Shown here piece by piece: positions 8,813-17,719 of a stretch of DNA of 64,000 nt (positions are counted from its first letter, which is position 1; the number at the start of each line of letters is the position of its first letter). Where the stretch lies: the NCBI GenBank assembly GCA_017308595.1, contig JAFKER010000006.1, positions 124,001-188,000 on the forward strand, given 5' to 3'. Both the position numbers and the translations under genes were made by a program. Source of the stretch: Afipia sp. (lineage in GTDB: Bacteria; Pseudomonadota; Alphaproteobacteria; Rhizobiales; Xanthobacteraceae). The notes beneath the pieces were generated by a model. The model was not told where the DNA came from. It was given only the letters and a program-made list of their open reading frames with translations, and ran no database searches.

Positions 8813-9292
8813 CTACGCAGACGGCTTGCGGGGCATAAAGGCTTTCCCCTCGAAGGAAAACGCCAGTTCGCCGCGCTGATTGGTGGCGGTATTCAGGAAA
8901 CCCACAAGCCCCCATTGCGGACGCGATTCGAGCACGCGAAGCGCCGTGACTTCGGACAGATAGGTCAACGTATCACCGGCCAGCACGGGCTTGAGCCACT
9001 TCAGATTGTCGAACCCCGGAGACGGTCCGGCGGGAACAGGCTTCTCGCCCCGCGCCAGAGTTTCCTCGGTCTGGCGCTTGAAGTTCGCGACCGTGAGCTT
9101 CATGAAAATCGCCGAGACATGCCAGCCCGACGCGGCGAGACCTCCGAACACCGATTTGCGTCCCGCCTCTTCGTCAAGATGAAAGGGCTGCGGATCGAAC
9201 TTCGCGGCGAACTTCTTGATGTCGTCCGCGAGAAACGTAAACGAACCAAGCTCGCGGCGATCGCCGATCTTGATATCTTCAAAGTATGGCAT
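8813..9292 (-). CDS. MaoC-family hotdog dehydratase, second of tandem pair
   Basis: 159 residues, one hotdog domain. The hydratase signature DxxxxH is Asp33 to His38 in FDPQPFHLDEE, followed by the FGGLAASGWH helix region. Families with this motif hydrate enoyl-CoA thioesters on the R side. It lies 10 bases downstream of a paralogue (9303-9761), so the two are surely co-transcribed and could form a heteromer or act on different chain lengths. Substrate not visible. Confidence 0.88.
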   Translation of the reverse strand: MPYFEDIKIGDRRELGSFTFLADDIKKFAAKFDPQPFHLDEEAGRKSVFGGLAASGWHVSAIFMKLTVANFKRQTEETLARGEKPVPAGPSPGFDNLKWLKPVLAGDTLTYLSEVTALRVLESRPQWGLVGFLNTATNQRGELAFSFEGKAFMPRKPSA

Positions 9293-9302
9293 CGGGAAAT
9301 CC

Positions 9303-9761
9303 TCAACCTGCGCCGACTGCGGCGCGCCGCAACACCATCAGCGGCAGCGTACCAAGCAGCAGGGTTTGCCCCGATGCGTTACGCATGTCGTTCTTGATGC
9401 GGACAAAGCCGACATCGGAACGGCTCTTCGACGGGCGGGTGTCCAGCACCTCGACCGACACCGTCAGATCGTCGCCGGGACGCAGCGGCGAAACCCATCG
9501 CACTTCCTCGACACCCGGCGCCCCCGCGGAGGCAATGTTGTGGATGAAACCATCCCAGCAGATTCGCATCAGCAGCGAGCACATGTGCCAGCCGGAGCCG
9601 GACAGGCCCTTGAGCAGCGAGCGACTGGCGGCCTCATCATCGAGATGCATCGGCTGCGGATCGAACTCTGTGGCGAAGGCAATGATATCGTCGCGGGAGA
9701 CATGATGCGGGCCGAATGTGCCGAAATGTCCCGGTTTAAAATCTTCGAATGTGAGTTTCAT
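9303..9761 (-). CDS. MaoC-family hotdog dehydratase, first of tandem pair
   Basis: 152 residues from the ATG at 9761; a longer frame to 9932 adds a non-conserved leader. The hotdog domain carries DxxxxH at Asp34-His39 (FDPQPMHLDDE) and GLSGSGWH after it, in register with the next gene. Both members keep the catalytic pair, so neither is an obvious inactive subunit. The likely role is an (R)-specific enoyl-CoA hydratase-like step in fatty acid or dicarboxylic-acid metabolism. Confidence 0.88.
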   Translation of the reverse strand: MKLTFEDFKPGHFGTFGPHHVSRDDIIAFATEFDPQPMHLDDEAASRSLLKGLSGSGWHMCSLLMRICWDGFIHNIASAGAPGVEEVRWVSPLRPGDDLTVSVEVLDTRPSKSRSDVGFVRIKNDMRNASGQTLLLGTLPLMVLRRAAVGAG

Positions 9762-9979
9762 CTTTTCAATCGCGTTGTGGATGGGCGCAGTTTGGCCGTT
9801 ATTTGGAGACACCTCAAGCGAGGCGTTTCGCTGGTCACCTTCCGTCCGTTTCGGCGATATGCGACAATTTCTGCCATCGCGGGGCTGGCTCGCCTGCCCT
9901 GATTCGCTCAATCGCCTGACGGCTCCGGGCACTCATTGCCGGCCGTCGCCCATCTTTGCGGTTCATCTGGAGACAAACC

Positions 9980-10279
9980 ATGTTTCAGTTTCAGGATCTC
10001 TTCCAGTGGGACAGATTCATCACACCCGCGATCATCAAGGTGTTCTACTGGCTGGCCATCGCGCTGGTGATCCTGTTCGGCATCTCCGGCATCTTTTCCG
10101 CGCTGACGATGATGGCGATCAGTCCATTCGGCGGCTTCATCCTGCTGCTGGCCGCGCTCGCAGGTATCGTCGTCGGGATCATCATGTCGCGCATCAGCGC
10201 CGAACTGATCCTGATCGTGTTCAGGATCAACGAAAATCTCGGCGCGATCCGCGATCAGGGCCGCGACCGGGGGATGTAA
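9980..10279 (+). CDS. DUF4282-type small membrane protein
   Basis: 99 residues starting MFQFQDLFQWDRFITP; GGAGAC stands just before the ATG at 9980, so the upstream in-frame ATG is not used. Two hydrophobic helices (about 18-40 and 50-72) frame a short loop, followed by RISAELILIVFRINENL, as in the DUF4282 family of bacterial membrane proteins. Function unknown. Confidence 0.8.
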   Translation: MFQFQDLFQWDRFITPAIIKVFYWLAIALVILFGISGIFSALTMMAISPFGGFILLLAALAGIVVGIIMSRISAELILIVFRINENLGAIRDQGRDRGM

Positions 10280-10289
10280 TTTTCCGGTC

Positions 10290-10309
10290 ATCCCGGCGAA
10301 AGCCGGGAT
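10290..10309. repeat. REP-like palindrome
   Basis: 8-bp inverted repeat ATCCCGGC with GCCGGGAT around GAAA, just after the DUF4282 gene. It belongs to the dispersed CCGGC-type palindromes seen also at 10381-10400, 24130-24149 and near 39181. Confidence 0.7.
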
Positions 10310-10370
10310 CCAGCCCCCCTGAATGCAAATACAAAATTCCGACGCGTCGTTCTTTTCAGAAGCGGAACCT

Positions 10371-10403
10371 GTGGTTATGAGTCCCGGCCTGCGCCGGGAC
10401 GAC
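10371..10403. repeat. Dispersed 33-base repeat, copy A
   Basis: Contains the perfect hairpin GTCCCGGC/GCCGGGAC (10381-10400, loop CTGC). The 33 bases match 24120-24152 with three differences, showing a mobile or conserved intergenic element. It lies just downstream of ychF. Confidence 0.75.
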
Positions 10404-10430
10404 CCGCAGGAAGATTACAGCCTCTGCCAA

Positions 10431-11528
10431 TCAGTTGTTGAACCGGAAATGCATCACGTCGCCGTCTGCGACCGTGTATTCCTTGCCTTCAAGACGCAGC
10501 TTGCCCGCATCGCGCGCACCGGATTCGCCGCTCAGCGCGACATAATCGTCATAAGCAATCGTTTCGGCGCGGATAAAGCCCTTCTCGAAGTCCGTATGAA
10601 TCACGCCTGCCGCCGCGGGTGCCTTGGTGCCCTTGGTGATGGTCCAGGCGCGCGCTTCCTTCGGGCCGACAGTGAAATACGTAATGAGATGCAGCAATTC
10701 ATAACCGGCGCGGATCAGGCGATCGAGCCCGGCTTCGTCCAGTCCGAGCGTATCGAGGAAGTCTGCGCGCTCCTCGCGTGACAGCGTCGCGATCTCGGAT
10801 TCGATCTTTGCTGAAATCACCACCGCGACCGCGCCTTCCTTCTTGGCGTGGTCGAACACCGCCTGCGAGAAGCCGTTGCCGGTGGCGGCTGAACTTTCTT
10901 CGACGTTGCAAACATAGAGAACCGGTTTCGACGTCAGCAACCCGAGCATACGGAAGTTGCGTTCTTCTTCCGGCTTGCGTTCCATGCCGCGCGTCGGCTT
11001 ACCGTCACGCAGCAGCTTCAGCGCGCGCTCGACGAGGTCAAGTTGCTCCTTGGAATCCTTGTCGCCGCCCTTGGCCTTCTTGCTCAGATTGTCGACGCGC
11101 TTTTCGAGACTGTCGAGATCGGCCAGCATCAGTTCCGTCTCGATGGTTTCGATGTCCGCGAGCGGCGCGATCTTGCCTTCGACATGGGTGATGTCGGAAT
11201 CCTCGAAGCAGCGCAACACATGCGCAACGGCATCGACCTCGCGGATGTTGGCGAGGAATTGGTTGCCGAGGCCTTCGCCCTTCGACGCGCCGCGAACGAG
11301 GCCCGCGATGTCCACGAAGGTCAGTTGCGTCGGAATGATCTGCTGCGATTTCGCGATCGCCGACAGCTTGTCGAGGCGCGGATCCGGGACCGCCACCGCG
11401 CCGACATTCGGCTCGATGGTACAGAACGGATAGTTTGCCGCCTGCGCCGCCGCGGTCTCCGTCAGCGCGTTGAACAGTGTGGACTTGCCGACGTTAGGCA
11501 ATCCGACGATGCCGCATTTAAAACCCAT
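10431..11528 (-). CDS. ychF: Obg-like ATPase YchF
   Basis: 365 residues, the normal length. A P-loop (GLPNVGKSTLFNAL) is at the very N-terminus. The switch region YPFCTIEPN and a G4 motif altered to NVEE mark YchF, a member of the Obg group that prefers ATP over GTP. A coiled-coil insertion lies at about 130-180 and a TGS domain (FTVGPKEARAW) closes the protein. It binds ribosomes and links to stress responses in bacteria. It is third in the likely rplY-pth-ychF unit on the minus strand. Confidence 0.97.
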   Translation of the reverse strand: MGFKCGIVGLPNVGKSTLFNALTETAAAQAANYPFCTIEPNVGAVAVPDPRLDKLSAIAKSQQIIPTQLTFVDIAGLVRGASKGEGLGNQFLANIREVDAVAHVLRCFEDSDITHVEGKIAPLADIETIETELMLADLDSLEKRVDNLSKKAKGGDKDSKEQLDLVERALKLLRDGKPTRGMERKPEEERNFRMLGLLTSKPVLYVCNVEESSAATGNGFSQAVFDHAKKEGAVAVVISAKIESEIATLSREERADFLDTLGLDEAGLDRLIRAGYELLHLITYFTVGPKEARAWTITKGTKAPAAAGVIHTDFEKGFIRAETIAYDDYVALSGESGARDAGKLRLEGKEYTVADGDVMHFRFNN

Positions 11529-11561
11529 AACCTGCCCTGATATTTCCTGACGATGCGAGGC

Positions 11562-12167
11562 TTACTTCCCGCCGGCATCGTCCTTCGATGTGAATCCCTT
11601 TGCATCCATTGCAAGATGCACCTTGTTCGCGAACGAAGCGTCCTGGCCCGTCACGATAAATGCCGCGTTATCAGCGACCGCTTCGCATAGCGCGTTAACC
11701 CACGGCATTTCGCTCTTGGCGAAATCAGACAGGACGTGGTGATGCACCAGGTCCTTGACGCCGGGATGCCCGACGCCGAGCCGCACGCGGCGATAATCGT
11801 TGCCGACATGCGCGGAAATCGAGCGCAATCCATTGTGCCCGGCGATGCCGCCGCCGATTTTCACGCGCAGTTTCGCGGGCGGCAATTCGATCTCGTCGTG
11901 AAACACCGTAATGTCACCGACGCTCATCTTGAAGAACTTGGTCGCTTCGCCGACGGCGTTGCCCGATTCGTTCATATAAGTCGTGGGCTTCAGCAGAATG
12001 ACGCGTCCGTTGCCGAGATTGCCTTCGGACGTCTCGCCCTGAAAGCGACGGCGCCATGGTGCGAAACCATGACGCCGCGCGATTTCGTCGACAGCCATGA
12101 ACCCGATATTGTGCCGGTTGCCCTGATACTTCGTACCCGGATTTCCCAGCCCCACGAACAGGCGCAT
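11562..12167 (-). CDS. pth: Peptidyl-tRNA hydrolase
   Basis: 201 residues. It recycles peptidyl-tRNA released from stalled ribosomes. The catalytic His19 lies in [11 protein letters not shown], with the family segments LFVGLGNPG at the start, [10 protein letters not shown] and [10 protein letters not shown]. It lies 12 bases after rplY and 33 before ychF, the usual order in alphaproteobacteria. The C-terminal tail after about residue 185 is short and polar. Confidence 0.97.
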   Translation of the reverse strand: MRLFVGLGNPGTKYQGNRHNIGFMAVDEIARRHGFAPWRRRFQGETSEGNLGNGRVILLKPTTYMNESGNAVGEATKFFKMSVGDITVFHDEIELPPAKLRVKIGGGIAGHNGLRSISAHVGNDYRRVRLGVGHPGVKDLVHHHVLSDFAKSEMPWVNALCEAVADNAAFIVTGQDASFANKVHLAMDAKGFTSKDDAGGK

Positions 12168-12179
12168 GGTTCTGCGATC

Positions 12180-12890
12180 TTACTTCTTCTTGTCGCCGCC
12201 AGCAGGCGCCTTGGCTGCAGCCGCTGCCGGAGCCTTGGCACCGGCCGCAGGAGCAGCACCGGCTGCCGGAGCAGCACCGGCCGCAGGCGCAGCGCCGTCG
12301 GCACCGGCTGCCTTGGTCTCTTCGCCGTAACCCGACGGCGGCACGACGGTGACCAGCGTCTGGTCGTCGCGCAGAGCCTTGACGCCCTTCGGCAGGTTCA
12401 CGTCGCTGAGATGGACGGAGTTGTTGATTTCCAGCTTGGAAACGTCGACTTCGATGAACTGCGGAATGTGCTCGACATCCGCTTCCAGTTCGACGGTGTG
12501 GTTGACGATGTTGACCGTGCCGCCGCGCTTCACGCCCGGCGAAACTTCAGCGCCGGTGACGTGCAGCGGAACGCTGACGCGGATCTTGGCGCCGACGCCG
12601 AGACGGAGGAAATCGATGTGCAGCGGGAAATCCTTCACCGGGTCGAGCGAGAAGTCGCGCGGGATCACGCGGTGCTTCTTGCCATCGAGATCGATGTTGA
12701 AAATCGTGGTGAGGAAGTGTCCGGCGAAGATCGCCTGACGCGCTGACTTGTCGTCGATCGAGATGGTCACGGGAGCCTGATTGTCACCATAGATCACGGC
12801 CGGGACGCGGCCCTCGCGACGTTCTGCCCGAGCGGCCCCCTTGCCGGCCTTCGGACGAGCGGTCGCCTTCAATTCCTTGACGGTCGCCAT
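12180..12890 (-). CDS. rplY: 50S ribosomal protein L25 (long, CTC type)
   Basis: 236 residues: an N-terminal L25 5S-rRNA-binding domain (1-95), a CTC beta-domain (to about 190), then a low-complexity tail of repeated Ala-Ala-Pro/Gly units ending in lysines. Long L25 proteins of this type are normal in alphaproteobacteria. The repeats in the tail (four near-identical 18-base units about 12220-12300) may vary in number between strains. AAGGAA precedes the ATG. First gene of the rplY-pth-ychF unit. Confidence 0.96.
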   Translation of the reverse strand: MATVKELKATARPKAGKGAARAERREGRVPAVIYGDNQAPVTISIDDKSARQAIFAGHFLTTIFNIDLDGKKHRVIPRDFSLDPVKDFPLHIDFLRLGVGAKIRVSVPLHVTGAEVSPGVKRGGTVNIVNHTVELEADVEHIPQFIEVDVSKLEINNSVHLSDVNLPKGVKALRDDQTLVTVVPPSGYGEETKAAGADGAAPAAGAAPAAGAAPAAGAKAPAAAAAKAPAGGDKKK

Positions 12891-13232
12891 TGTTGAGTTC
12901 CTTAAGATGTAAAAGTGAAGGGCCGCAGAGCGGCCCGGTTTTCCGTCGCGGCAAGCCTCCAGGGGTGCGGGGGCCGCTGACGTGGCGGGTTCTTAGCCCC
13001 AAAGCGCCTGAATTACAAGAAAATCAGGGGATTTTGTTCGCCGCTTCCGGGCCCGGACACACCTCCGCGACAGTCTGCCGTGCCCCCGTCCTGACCCGGG
13101 AGGTCGCCCTTTCGAGCGCGCCTTTTTGTGGTGCGATTAGATATGTTATGTTATAACATAACATATCCAGCGATCCCCCCATGCCACCTCGCCGGCTTTC
13201 ACGCATCTCATTGAAAAGGCTGCTTGATTCCC
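12891..13232. other. Divergent promoter region between rplY and a COG0523 gene
   Basis: 342 bases without a gene. It carries the rplY upstream region and, nearer the COG0523 gene, the 28-bp palindrome described separately. No RNA gene was recognised. Confidence 0.7.
13140..13167. promoter_or_regulatory. Perfect 28-bp palindrome, probable Zur operator
   Basis: Each half-site reads GATATGTTATGTTA and the two halves meet without a spacer. The core GTTATGTTATAAC agrees with proteobacterial Zur boxes (GTTATA-ATAAC type). It lies 65 bases before the ATG of a COG0523 GTPase, a class often induced by zinc lack through Zur. The assignment rests on motif and context. Confidence 0.75.
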
Positions 13233-14447
13233 ATGCAAAAACTGCCCGTTACCGTGCTCTCCGGCTTTCTGGGAGCAGGAAAGACCACCCTGATGAACCA
13301 TGTCCTGAACAACCGGCAGGGTCTGAGGGTCGCTGTGATCGTGAACGACATGAGCGAGGTGAATATCGACGCGGACCTCATTCGCGCTGGCGGTGCGAAC
13401 CTGTCGCGGACGAATGAGACGCTGGTGGAAATGACCAACGGCTGCATCTGCTGCACTCTGCGGGACGACCTGCTGAAGGAGGTCCGCACCCTCGCCCGCG
13501 ATGGCCGGTTCGATTATCTGCTGATCGAATCTACCGGCATCTCCGAACCGTTGCCGGTGGCAGCGACCTTCGACTTCCGCAGCGAGGACGGCAAAAGCCT
13601 CGGCGACGTGGCGAAGCTCGACACCATGGTGACGGTGGTGGATGCGGTGAACCTGCTGCGCGACTACGCCTCTCACGACTTCCTGCGTGACCGTGGCCAG
13701 TCGCTCGGTGTCGACGACAGGCGCACGCTGGTGGACCTTCTGGTCGAGCAGATCGAATTCGCCGACGTCATCGTCCTCAACAAGGTCGACGATGCCACGC
13801 CCATGCAGCGCGAAACCGCGCGGCAAATTCTGATCGCGCTTAATCCCGGCGCCGACATCATCGAGGCGAATTTCTCCCGTGTGCCACCGGAACGGATTCT
13901 CAGCACAGGGCGTTTCGACTTTGAGAAGGCGCAGCAGCATCCGGTCTGGTTCAAGGAGTTATATGGCTTTGCCAATCACGTGCCGGAGACAGAAGAATAC
14001 GGCGTCAGCAATTTCGTCTATCGCGCGCGGCGCCCGTTCGATCCGCAGAAATTCCACGCCTTCATTCATTCAAGCTGGCCCGGCGTGATCCGCGCCAAGG
14101 GCCACTTCTGGCTGGCGACGCGGCCGCAATGGGTCGGAGAGTTGAGCCAGGCGGGCGCGATCGTGCGCAATGAAGCGATGGGCTTCTGGTGGGCCGCGAT
14201 CCCGAAAGAACGCTGGCCCGATCATCCGGACTGGCGCGCCGCGATTGAAAAAAGCTGGTCGGACATCTGGGGCGACCGGCGGCAGGAGATTGTTTTCATC
14301 GGCACCGGTATGAACACGGCAGAACTTACGCGGCGTCTCGATGCATGTCTTGTGGCGGAGAACGGCGAAGAGAAAATGGAAACAGCGGCGTGGTCTAAAC
14401 TGCCCGATCCATTTCCGGTATGGCGGCGTACGAACGAAGCAGCGTGA
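13233..14447 (+). CDS. COG0523 (CobW-family) metallochaperone GTPase, zinc-related
   Basis: 404 residues. The P-loop GFLGAGKT is at 11-18, the metal-binding CxCC motif CICC at 71-74, and NKVD at 183-186. A CobW C-terminal domain with FHAFI and conserved tryptophans follows. Members regulated by Zur (ZigA, YeiR, YciC type) deliver zinc under scarcity. No His-rich tail is seen. The ATG at 13233 is chosen over the TTG at 13224. The Zur-like palindrome upstream supports a zinc role rather than cobalamin or nitrile hydratase work, since no such genes are near. Confidence 0.9.
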   Translation: MQKLPVTVLSGFLGAGKTTLMNHVLNNRQGLRVAVIVNDMSEVNIDADLIRAGGANLSRTNETLVEMTNGCICCTLRDDLLKEVRTLARDGRFDYLLIESTGISEPLPVAATFDFRSEDGKSLGDVAKLDTMVTVVDAVNLLRDYASHDFLRDRGQSLGVDDRRTLVDLLVEQIEFADVIVLNKVDDATPMQRETARQILIALNPGADIIEANFSRVPPERILSTGRFDFEKAQQHPVWFKELYGFANHVPETEEYGVSNFVYRARRPFDPQKFHAFIHSSWPGVIRAKGHFWLATRPQWVGELSQAGAIVRNEAMGFWWAAIPKERWPDHPDWRAAIEKSWSDIWGDRRQEIVFIGTGMNTAELTRRLDACLVAENGEEKMETAAWSKLPDPFPVWRRTNEAA

Positions 14448-14562
14448 CAAACTGCATTATAATTTCAAGGTTCCATTAACGACGGATGTTAAGGGTCGGG
14501 AACTGGTTTTTCGCTACATCTGCGAGGGTACGTATCCACCGAACGCCCCGCAGAGGACGGAC

Positions 14563-15675
14563 ATGGCCGCTTTGGCAAAACTCCCCGGCTTGAACGATGC
14601 CCCGCAATTGGCGCGACGCCTGTTGCTCGCATCGGATTGCGAAGACCAGAGCGAAGAACTTGCGCGCATTCTGCGGAACGCCGGCAGTGTCGAGTCGATC
14701 TCGATCTTCGATCTGCCCGATCATCCGGCCAGCGACTTCGCCGGCGTTGTCATCGACATCGATCTGACCTCGGCTGCAGCGGTTCAGCGCGTGCGCGCGA
14801 AGCTTACCGGCAAAGCCTACCAATCGCTGCCGCGTCTGTTCGTACTGGCCGACGCCCTGCATCATGGATCGGCGCAAGCCTGGGCGCTCGGTGCGACCGA
14901 TACGATCCAGCGGCCATTTCTGCCCGAGAGCATCCTGTACCGGATCCGCCAGGTCTTTCCGGAGGTGCCGGAAGACGAGCAAACCGCCGATGCGCGTATC
15001 CTGAACACCGGCGTAACTGCTGCTCTTGTCGTGATCTCGAAACTCTTCCGCCGGCTGCCCGCGGGAATTCCGCTGTCCTTCGAGGATGTGATGCAGGCGG
15101 AGACGCAGATCCTGCGCGCGCTGAAGCGCTGCTCCCTGCAGCAGTGGCTGATCGCCGTCAACAAGCATCATAACAAGAGCTACCGCCACACCCTGCACGT
15201 CACCGGCTACGCCGTCGCCTTCGCCCATCATCTCGGCATGCGCGAGGACGACCAGCGCCGCCTGACGCGTGCTGCGTTGCTTCACGATGTCGGCAAGGCA
15301 TTCGTGCCGTTGCCGATCCTGGAAAAGAAGAGCGAGTTGACCGACGAGGAAAACATCGTCCTCGCTCAGCACACCCGGCTCGGTCACAACGCGCTGAAGG
15401 AACAGCGTGGCTTTCCGGGCGAAGTCCTCGATGTCGTGCTGCATCACCACGAGATGCTGGACGGCACCGGCTATCCCGATGCTCTGCGTGGACAGCAGAT
15501 CAGTGACATCGTCCGCATTATGACGCTGGTGGACACCTATGCCAGCCTGCTTGAACCCGACGCCACCACGTCGGCGATGACGCCGGAACAGGCCTTTGAC
15601 ATTCTGGAACTGATGGGCGGCAAGCTCGACGGCGCGTTGCGTCAGGCATTCCGGCCAGTGGCGCTCGGCACCTGA
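14563..15675 (+). CDS. HD-GYP domain protein with degenerate receiver-like N-terminus
   Basis: 370 residues from the ATG at 14563, preceded by AGAGGA. Residues 20-130 resemble a receiver domain without the acidic pocket and with RPF instead of KPF. Residues 180-365 form an HD-GYP domain: HD at 241-242 (HDVGK), His270 and His275, HHHE from 294 and GYP at 303-305, all kept. HD-GYP proteins hydrolyse cyclic di-GMP or related dinucleotides. An inverted TTAAC/GTTAA pair lies upstream at about 14477-14493. No partner kinase is near. Confidence 0.9.
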   Translation: MAALAKLPGLNDAPQLARRLLLASDCEDQSEELARILRNAGSVESISIFDLPDHPASDFAGVVIDIDLTSAAAVQRVRAKLTGKAYQSLPRLFVLADALHHGSAQAWALGATDTIQRPFLPESILYRIRQVFPEVPEDEQTADARILNTGVTAALVVISKLFRRLPAGIPLSFEDVMQAETQILRALKRCSLQQWLIAVNKHHNKSYRHTLHVTGYAVAFAHHLGMREDDQRRLTRAALLHDVGKAFVPLPILEKKSELTDEENIVLAQHTRLGHNALKEQRGFPGEVLDVVLHHHEMLDGTGYPDALRGQQISDIVRIMTLVDTYASLLEPDATTSAMTPEQAFDILELMGGKLDGALRQAFRPVALGT

Positions 15676-15718
15676 CAACAGCCGTCTTCGGCGACGTTGC
15701 TTTTCACGCGCTCCCACG

Positions 15719-15740
15719 ATTAGATGCACATGCAACTAAT
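15719..15740. promoter_or_regulatory. Palindromic operator of MarR type
   Basis: 22-bp palindrome with half-site ATTAGnTGCA, symmetric around a CA centre. This matches operators of MarR-family regulators of aromatic acid catabolism. It is 45 bases before the start of the binding-protein gene at 15785. No MarR gene is adjacent; the nearest (petP) is 11 kb away. Confidence 0.7.
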
Positions 15741-15784
15741 TACAGCGTCGGCCGGCATGTATCGGCCGCGCAGGGAGAACGTCC

Positions 15785-16777
15785 ATGCCGATCGACACGC
15801 CGCTGACCCGCCGCTCGCTCATGACTGCCGCTGCTGCACTCGGCGCAGGATTGGCGGCTCCCGCTTTCGCGCAACAGGCCTATCCGGCGCGGCCGGTCCA
15901 TCTCATCGTCCCGTACGCCGCGGGCGGCGGCACGGATTTCTTCGCGCGTCTGGTGGCCGGGTCCATGAGTGCGACGCTCGGCCAGCAGATCGTGGTGGAG
16001 AACCGCCCCGGCGCAGGAACTCAGATTGGCGCGGAAGCCGCTGCCAAGGCACAGCCCGATGGTTACACATTCCTGCTCGGCGACACGTCGACCTATGCCT
16101 CCAACATGAGCCTCTATCAGAAACTGCCTTACAACCCGCAGGCCGACTTCGCACCGATCTCGCTGACCGGACGGTTCGCTATCGTGCTGCTGGTGAACAC
16201 CGACAAGCTCAATGTCACCTCGCCGCAGGCACTGATCGACGCGGCGAAGAAAACGCCCGGCGCCATCGACTATGCCAGCGCCGGTGTCGGCTCTCCGTTT
16301 CATCTGGCCGCCGAACTGTTCGCGCAGTCGGCGGGCATCAAGCTCAACCATGTGCCCTACAAAGGCGCAGGACCTGCGCTGCAGGATCTCGCGGGCGGCC
16401 AGATCGGCATGATGTTCGTCGATTTCGCGACCGCGCGCTCGCAGCTCAATTTGAAATCGATCAAGGCCATCGGCGTGTGTTCGCCCGGCGAGTTCTACGG
16501 CCTGCCGGGCGTGCCGGCTGTCGCCGCCACGGTACCCGGCTTCGAGGCGTGGGCATGGCAGGGCTTTTCCGCTCCCGCCAAAGTCGCGCCTGAGATTATC
16601 GCCAAGCTGCGCGAGACCTATCTCAAAGCGGTCAACGATCCGGCTATTAAGCAGAAGCTGGTCGATGCCGGCATCGATCCGCTGCAAAGCACGCCGCAGG
16701 AGATGGCGGCCTACATGGCCGCCGAAACCGCGAAATGGCAGAAGGTCATCAAGACCGCAGGCATCAAACTCGACTAA
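15785..16777 (+). CDS. Tripartite tricarboxylate transporter (Bug-family) substrate-binding protein
   Basis: 330 residues. The signal peptide has a twin arginine (RRSLM) and ends near AFAQ, giving a periplasmic protein. The Bug signature is present: YPARPVHLIVPYAAGGGTD after the signal, ENRPGAGTQIGAEAAAKAQPDGYT, and PYKGAGPALQDLAGGQI. Such proteins bind carboxylic or aromatic acids and feed TctAB transporters or sense them; no tctA or tctB gene is nearby, so it is an orphan binding protein. GGGAGA precedes the ATG. Confidence 0.92.
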   Translation: MPIDTPLTRRSLMTAAAALGAGLAAPAFAQQAYPARPVHLIVPYAAGGGTDFFARLVAGSMSATLGQQIVVENRPGAGTQIGAEAAAKAQPDGYTFLLGDTSTYASNMSLYQKLPYNPQADFAPISLTGRFAIVLLVNTDKLNVTSPQALIDAAKKTPGAIDYASAGVGSPFHLAAELFAQSAGIKLNHVPYKGAGPALQDLAGGQIGMMFVDFATARSQLNLKSIKAIGVCSPGEFYGLPGVPAVAATVPGFEAWAWQGFSAPAKVAPEIIAKLRETYLKAVNDPAIKQKLVDAGIDPLQSTPQEMAAYMAAETAKWQKVIKTAGIKLD

Positions 16778-16806
16778 TGCAATCCGCGCGCTTTCATGCG
16801 CGTGAA

Positions 16807-17385
16807 TCAGATGTCTTTAACGGATGAGCCGTCCTGAAGTTCGTTCAGACCGCGAACGAACATCTCGACGGCGAAGACATAGCTTTTCTGATAATCGATA
16901 GGCCGCGCCACCGGCGCGGACATCTCGCCCAGCACAAATCCTCGAACCAAACTCTTGAGGATGCGAATGGCGTGCTTTGCGGCTTCGTCGGTGACACCCG
17001 CTTCGGCGAAAATCCTCAACACGGTCTGGGCCAATTGACCCGCCGCTTTCTGATACTCGGGATTGTCGACGTCCGGATCGCGAAACGAGGCCACGGCCAG
17101 CCCCGGGCTCCCCAGCGCAAAACTGCGCATCGCATGCGCCATCGCCCGCACAGCATCAGCGCCTGTCTTGCCCGCAACAGCCTTCTCAATATGCCGCTGC
17201 AATCCCTGATAGCCAGCGATGGCCAGGGCCTGCTTCATCTGCGGAATCGTATCCACCTTCCCGAAGTAAGCTTCCATTTCGGAAATCAGGTCGGCGGCGA
17301 TCTTCTTGTCCCACCGCGACGCAGGCGCCTTGATGACACGCTCGACGTCCGGGAAATTTGTGCGGTCAAATGGAACCATAGCCAC
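16807..17385 (-). CDS. TetR-family-like protein without clear DNA-binding helices
   Basis: 192 residues. The C-terminal two thirds resemble the WHG-type TetR ligand domain: ALAIAGYQGLQRHIEKAV, then FALGSPGLAVASFRDPD, and LVRGFVLGE near the end. The N-terminal 50 residues (MAMVPFDRTNFPDVERV...) do not look like the usual TetR helix-turn-helix. The protein may have lost DNA binding or my comparison may miss a divergent motif. It converges on the Bug gene with 29 bases between. Confidence 0.55.
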   Translation of the reverse strand: MAMVPFDRTNFPDVERVIKAPASRWDKKIAADLISEMEAYFGKVDTIPQMKQALAIAGYQGLQRHIEKAVAGKTGADAVRAMAHAMRSFALGSPGLAVASFRDPDVDNPEYQKAAGQLAQTVLRIFAEAGVTDEAAKHAIRILKSLVRGFVLGEMSAPVARPIDYQKSYVFAVEMFVRGLNELQDGSSVKDI

Positions 17386-17719
17386 CTCACAACGTCAGGT
17401 CGCGCTAGGTTACGCCGAAGCAATCGAAAATGTTCCGAAAACAGTTCGGTGGATGTCGCGAACGACAATGGAACGCGGATATTTCAATTCAAATGATCTG
17501 CTTCGCACGCCGGCCCAGCGGGTGAAACAGCGGCTTCCGGCAACCAGTTACCAGGCTCCAAGCCAGGCTTTCGGATTGTGGTCCGATGGACGATTCCGCT
17601 GTTCGCGAAAACGACTACACGCGCGGCTGTGGGTTTCCGCCTTCGCGGCCATGACGCCTTGACATGACACCTTGAAATGTAAAGCCGCGCGGCGAAACCG
17701 ATCGCTTGTGTTTACGACC
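17386..17719. other. Intergenic region, nothing recognised
   Basis: 334 bases between two minus-strand genes. Short frames on both strands lack start signals. No RNA gene, repeat or operator was recognised. Confidence 0.5.

Noticed and set aside
12220-12300. Tandem repeats in the rplY tail as a phase-variable tract
   Set aside because: Units are multiples of three and encode a plain Ala/Pro-rich tail; normal for long L25.
13224-13232. TTG start for the COG0523 gene
   Set aside because: ATG at 13233 gives the normal family N-terminus [12 protein letters not shown].
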